DNA from: Flavobacterium jejuense
Lineage (GTDB): Bacteria; Bacteroidota; Bacteroidia; Flavobacteriales; Flavobacteriaceae
DNA: 64,000 nucleotides
NCBI RefSeq assembly: GCF_006491595.2
Contig: NZ_VEVQ02000001.1
Coordinates: 372,001 to 436,000, forward strand
Direction of reading: 5' to 3'
Shown here: piece after piece, positions 61,081 to 64,000 of the stretch
Numbering within the stretch: position 1 is the first letter of the stretch
How the letters are laid out: each line of letters begins with the position of its first letter
Program-made: the position numbers and the translations under genes
The notes under the pieces: generated by a model
Seen by the model: the letters and a program-made list of their open reading frames with translations, nothing else
The model's database searches: none
Told to the model about the DNA's origin: nothing

Positions 61081-61782
61081 ATGCTTTACACAGCCATTAT
61101 ATTCGGATTAATTAGTAGTTTTCACTGCATTGGTATGTGTGGTCCTATTGCTATGATGTTGCCTGTGGATCGAAATAACGAGGCTAAAAAAATAACACAA
61201 TTAGTAGTGTATCACTTGGGCAGATTGCTTGCCTATAGTTCATTAGGATTCCTTTTTGGGGTATTGGGTAAAGGTTTTTTCTTGGCAGGTATGCAACAAC
61301 AGCTTTCAATAGTTGTTGGAATCGTTATGATAGTTATTGCATTAGTTCCAGAAAAAACTTTAGCCCGATACAATTTCTCAAAACCTGTTTACCGTATCAT
61401 TTCAAAAGTAAAATCAAATCTAGGCAATCAGTTTAAAAACAGAAGTTACAAGTCCTTTTTTACTATTGGTTTACTAAATGGCTATTTACCTTGTGGAATG
61501 GTGTATGTTGCATTATTCGGAGCATTGGCTATGCTAACCATACAATACAGCATCTTATACATGCTACTGTTCGGATTAGGAACCGTTCCCATGATGAGTT
61601 TGGTAGTCATTATCTCTAACTTACTTAAAAACCCAATAAGAAATACCCTTCAAAAAATGATTCCCATACTCACAGTAGTAATAGGAATGTTATTTATCAT
61701 TAGAGGGCTAGGCTTAAATATTCCTTATGTTTCTCCAAGTACCACCAGTCTTTTTGTACAAACGGAAGCGAACTGTCATTAA
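61081..61782 (+). CDS. SafE/TauE- or DsbD_2-like membrane protein of the cco cluster
   Basis: A 233-residue protein with six membrane helices. It has FHCIGMCGPIAMM in helix 1 and NGYLPCGMVYVALFGALA, the paired-cysteine motifs of the DsbD_2 (PF13386) family. Members beside cbb3 genes are linked with copper handling or cytochrome maturation. It closes the cluster begun by ccoI and ends with an exposed tail. Confidence 0.85.
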   Translation: MLYTAIIFGLISSFHCIGMCGPIAMMLPVDRNNEAKKITQLVVYHLGRLLAYSSLGFLFGVLGKGFFLAGMQQQLSIVVGIVMIVIALVPEKTLARYNFSKPVYRIISKVKSNLGNQFKNRSYKSFFTIGLLNGYLPCGMVYVALFGALAMLTIQYSILYMLLFGLGTVPMMSLVVIISNLLKNPIRNTLQKMIPILTVVIGMLFIIRGLGLNIPYVSPSTTSLFVQTEANCH

Positions 61783-61854
61783 GGAGGAATTGTTTAATGT
61801 TGTTTAAAGGTTTAAAAGTTTAAAGGTTGTTTTCAAAACCCTTTAACTACTCGT

Positions 61855-61939
61855 AATCTTGTCAACCTGTAAGGGTCTCACATGAAGTTCCGTAAAGTTT
61901 TTTGAAATGCTAATGGGATGCTTACAGCATGACAAGATT
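61855..61939. repeat. Extragenic palindrome, AATCTTGTCA arms, copy 1
   Basis: AATCTTGTCA (61855-61864) and TGACAAGATT (61930-61939) are perfect 10-base arms. Just inside, CTGTAAG pairs with CTTACAG. The first 27 bases recur at 62022-62048 with one change. Confidence 0.8.
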
Positions 61940-62020
61940 GTGGATATATTATGCAAAAATGATTGTTGCCATAGAATTAAAAACTTTAAAGAACAATTTG
62001 TTAACTCTAAGATTTAACCG

Positions 62021-62048
62021 CAATCTTGTCACCCTGTAAGGGTCTCAC
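62021..62048. repeat. Partial copy 2 of the CTTGTCACCCTGTAAGG element
   Basis: AATCTTGTCACCCTGTAAGG and the following GTCTCAC match copy 1 in 26 of 27 bases. Here the right arm is not clear, so it is a partial copy. Confidence 0.8.
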
Positions 62049-62204
62049 TCGGGAAGTATTTTGCTTATGTACTACTTTTGACCAGATTACAGCTTAAAAA
62101 ACACAAGCGGATTATCATTAGTCAAGAAAAATCCAAAACTATACATCTATTTTTAATCGCGTAGCGATATAATACTGGTTGCTAATTTAGTAGTTTGAGA
62201 ACCT

Positions 62205-62248
62205 AATCCCTTTAGGGATGGTATTTGTATATCATCCCTAAAGGGATT
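62205..62248. repeat. Perfect 16-bp palindrome (AATCCCTTTAGGGATG)
   Basis: AATCCCTTTAGGGATG and CATCCCTAAAGGGATT flank a 12-base loop. Part of the arm sequence recurs at about 62286 as ATCCCTAAAGG. Not followed by a T run. Confidence 0.85.
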
Positions 62249-62448
62249 TATTGAAACGTGTTAGGTTATCTCTTACCTATATTTTATCCCTAAAGGAATT
62301 TAACTGTAAGAAATCCATCAGTAGTAATAGTAATGTTATTTATCCTTAGAGTATTAGGCATATTCATTGTGTTTCAACAATTACAACCATTTTTTTTGTA
62401 AAAATAGAAGCAGATTATGATTAGAGGATAAATTGTTTAAAGTTGCTA

Positions 62449-63111
62449 TTATTTATTTAGCTTAAATTTCGACTTTTCAAATGTGAATTTTTTAGTTTTG
62501 GGAACTTCATAAGAAGTTAAAAATAAATTATCTGTTAAGGTGTCATTATCCACTAAGAGGTATATTCTAGACATATTTATCATTTTTTCATTATCGATAA
62601 TTGTATCTCTTTCGACTTGTTGATATAAGATGCCTTGTAGTTTATTATTGTAGTAATTTTCATATTCAAATTCTATTGTGTTTTTGGATTTAGAACTCAA
62701 ATAAACTAAATTAACACTATCTTTATTTTGAACACAATAACCAAATTGAAGTTCCCTACGGTTATTTTTATCTAATTTTAGATTTTCATATAAAGAATGT
62801 AAAGTAATAACTCCTTTGTAGCTATTTTTTCTATTAGTTTTAGTAATCTTTAAATCATAATAAATACTTTCTAAAGTGTCAATTATATTCCCTTTTAAAT
62901 ATTTATATTGATTGTATAAGGTGTCTTTTTCTTTTGTAATGTATATTTCGTAGTTTTCAGTTATAGAATCTGAAAAATTTAAATTTAGAAATTGTCTTTT
63001 GTACAGACCTTCATCACTTAATCGGTCAAATTGTTTTCTGTTTTTTTCATTCGTTTTTTCAACACAAGATGAAATAATAAATAGGATGAATATTGATATA
63101 TAAATTTTCAA
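62449..63111 (-). CDS. Unrecognised lipoprotein
   Basis: I do not recognise this 220-residue protein. It has a lipoprotein signal (IFILFIISSC, lipid-modified Cys at about residue 16) and a mature part rich in Asn, Lys and Tyr with repeated beta-strand pattern (SYKGVITLHSLYENLKL, IEFEYENYYNNKLQG). It is probably anchored in the outer or inner membrane. It is the first gene beyond the repeat island. Confidence 0.65.
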   Translation of the reverse strand: MKIYISIFILFIISSCVEKTNEKNRKQFDRLSDEGLYKRQFLNLNFSDSITENYEIYITKEKDTLYNQYKYLKGNIIDTLESIYYDLKITKTNRKNSYKGVITLHSLYENLKLDKNNRRELQFGYCVQNKDSVNLVYLSSKSKNTIEFEYENYYNNKLQGILYQQVERDTIIDNEKMINMSRIYLLVDNDTLTDNLFLTSYEVPKTKKFTFEKSKFKLNK

Positions 63112-63239
63112 GTTATTTTTTATTACGTTTTTTAAATTTCATTCAAAGATTTAGCGAATATACCTTTTTGTCTTAAGATTTTAAAAATTTCTCCAATTTC
63201 TTAAATAGGTGTTACAAAAAATACCATAAATTTAATGTT

Positions 63240-63806
63240 TTACTTCTTAAACCTTTTTTCGAATCTTGATTTTTTATAATTGTATCTAGTTTTATGCACA
63301 TAATATTTAAAGCGATATAAAAACAGATTCCATTCATATCGTATTCCTCCTAATTGCCAATTTACATCGAATTTCTTTTCTTCTTTGGCTGGCTTTCCAA
63401 TAGAACTTAAATATGGGGGAATAGCTACTTTACCATGCCACATGGGGTTATTGTCCTTAATGGTTTCGTAAAAATCTTTAGTATGAGAAGTTTTTAGAAA
63501 GTATTTAATCTCAATGATGGTTTTGTCTTTTGAGGCTTTGTAGATGTAGAAATTTATATCATAGAGATTATCATATAACAAAGCTAAGTCTTGAGTAATT
63601 TCTTGCAATGATTTAGGAGTTTTACCTTCATTAATTTTTTTTCTAATTTTATTTCCTTCAAACAAGTTCTTACCAATAGTTTCATCAATTTCGGATAAGA
63701 GATAAAAGCAATTTCTAGATATAGTGTTCCAACAAAGATCACTTGCCGTATTAATTAAACGAGAGGTTGCATCGGCTATTTTAGTTTCTAAAATTTCTTT
63801 ATTCAC
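63240..63806 (-). CDS. Unrecognised 188-residue basic protein
   Basis: I do not recognise this protein. It has no signal peptide, an N-terminal helical region (ATSRLINTASDLCWNTISRN), and a strongly basic C-terminus (YKKSRFEKRFKK). The middle contains IEIKYFLKTSHTKDF, a strand-rich stretch. It lies 17 bases downstream of the small gene at 63824, so the two may be one operon. Confidence 0.55.
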   Translation of the reverse strand: MNKEILETKIADATSRLINTASDLCWNTISRNCFYLLSEIDETIGKNLFEGNKIRKKINEGKTPKSLQEITQDLALLYDNLYDINFYIYKASKDKTIIEIKYFLKTSHTKDFYETIKDNNPMWHGKVAIPPYLSSIGKPAKEEKKFDVNWQLGGIRYEWNLFLYRFKYYVHKTRYNYKKSRFEKRFKK

Positions 63807-63823
63807 GAGAGTTAATAGTAATG

Positions 63824-63991
63824 TTATTCAATATTAGAAATAATCATTTCATTAATAAGCTCATTTTCAAATTCTAATACGTTCCTTTTTTTACTATTGA
63901 TATAAGCTACAGATTGAATTTTTGGATACCCTTTAAAATAATAATCAAGATAATGAATTGAGATATTATCATTTGATTTAATGTCTTTCAT
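63824..63991 (-). CDS. Short 55-residue protein or 3' end of a gene cut by the window
   Basis: A frame of 55 codons from ATG at 63991 (KSNDNISIHYLDYYFKGY, then INSKKRNVLEFENELINEM) to the stop at 63824. The frame stays open to the window edge, so this may be the C-terminal end of a longer protein. No family is recognised. Confidence 0.45.
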   Translation of the reverse strand: MKDIKSNDNISIHYLDYYFKGYPKIQSVAYINSKKRNVLEFENELINEMIISNIE

Positions 63992-64000
63992 ACTGAAAAC

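Larger units (their letters stand above)
61783..62448. other. 666-bp gene-free spacer full of extragenic repeats
   Basis: No gene is visible. It contains an octamer-like TTTAAAGG repeat (61804-61828), two copies of a CTTGTCACCCTGTAAGG element (61855-61939 and 62021-62048), the small palindrome ATCGC GTA GCGAT (62156-62168), a 16-bp ATCCCTTTAGGGATG palindrome (62205-62248), and a partial copy ATCCCTAAAGGAATTTAA near 62286. It marks the end of the cco cluster. Confidence 0.8.

Noticed and set aside
60905-61111. 68-codon open frame between fixH and the SafE-like gene
   Set aside because: It covers the Flavo-1-like hairpin and the heptamer array, overlaps the next start, and its product looks like translated repeat sequence.

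Overview
ORGANISM. The window is AT-rich chromosomal DNA from a member of the Bacteroidetes, most likely Flavobacteriaceae (Flavobacterium-like). Evidence: promoters of the Bacteroidetes type (TAnnTTTG -7 element) before many genes and few Shine-Dalgarno sequences; a type IX secretion sorting domain; a fused ccoNO cbb3 oxidase gene; DUF5606, 2TM-domain and CarboxypepD_reg/TonB-receptor families; and an arginine operon with the acylornithine (not ornithine) carbamoyltransferase route. I saw no rRNA, tRNA, CRISPR array, transposase or phage gene. LAYOUT. (1) 1-3.9 kb: 3' end of glyA, a small membrane PH-like protein, a nucleoid-associated protein, a pRiA4b ORF-3-like protein and glutaminase. (2) 4.0-12.2 kb: a TonB-dependent receptor, then an operon of TPR protein, LytS-type histidine kinase fused to a 2TM domain, four stand-alone 2TM proteins, a GT39-type glycosyltransferase and a LytTR response regulator. 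Both transcription units start with the same LytTR-like double site at the same distance from the -7 element, so they look like one regulon controlled by the operon's own regulator. (3) 12.2-16.2 kb: CDP-alcohol phosphatidyltransferase, heme A synthase, CCA-adding enzyme, Sua5. (4) 16.2-29.5 kb: a surface polysaccharide/lipopolysaccharide cluster (eight glycosyltransferases, an acyltransferase, a Kdo/WaaP-like kinase, an LTA-synthase-like phosphoglycerol transferase). (5) 29.6-35.8 kb: dapD, a PAS protein, mqo, ruvX, an Lrp regulator, and a PP2C-like phosphatase gene lying between the real lrp 3' end and a decayed second copy of it. (6) 35.8-44.1 kb: the complete arginine operon on the minus strand, headed by a GNAT acyltransferase. 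(7) 44.3-52 kb: def, DUF5606, VOC protein, HTH/DUF2975 pair, mazG, a small monooxygenase-like protein, secreted endonuclease I, an RsmB-like methyltransferase and an Arg/Ser-rich secreted protein. (8) 52-61.8 kb: an Fnr-like regulator divergent from the cbb3 oxidase cluster ccoI-ccoS-ccoNO-ccoQ-ccoP-ccoG-fixH-safE. ccoI and ccoS share a 14-bp dyad placed identically relative to their promoters. (9) 61.8-64 kb: an island of extragenic palindromes followed by unrecognised accessory genes. MOST NOTABLE. Between genes there are degenerate arrays with a strict 7-base period. One class (TAGTGAT-like on the sense strand) begins at stop codons and another (ACCTATA-like) runs up to start codons. Also notable are the two predicted regulons (LytTR and Fnr), the five-member 2TM array, the lrp 3'-end duplication around the PP2C gene, and a hairpin resembling the Flavo-1 RNA.
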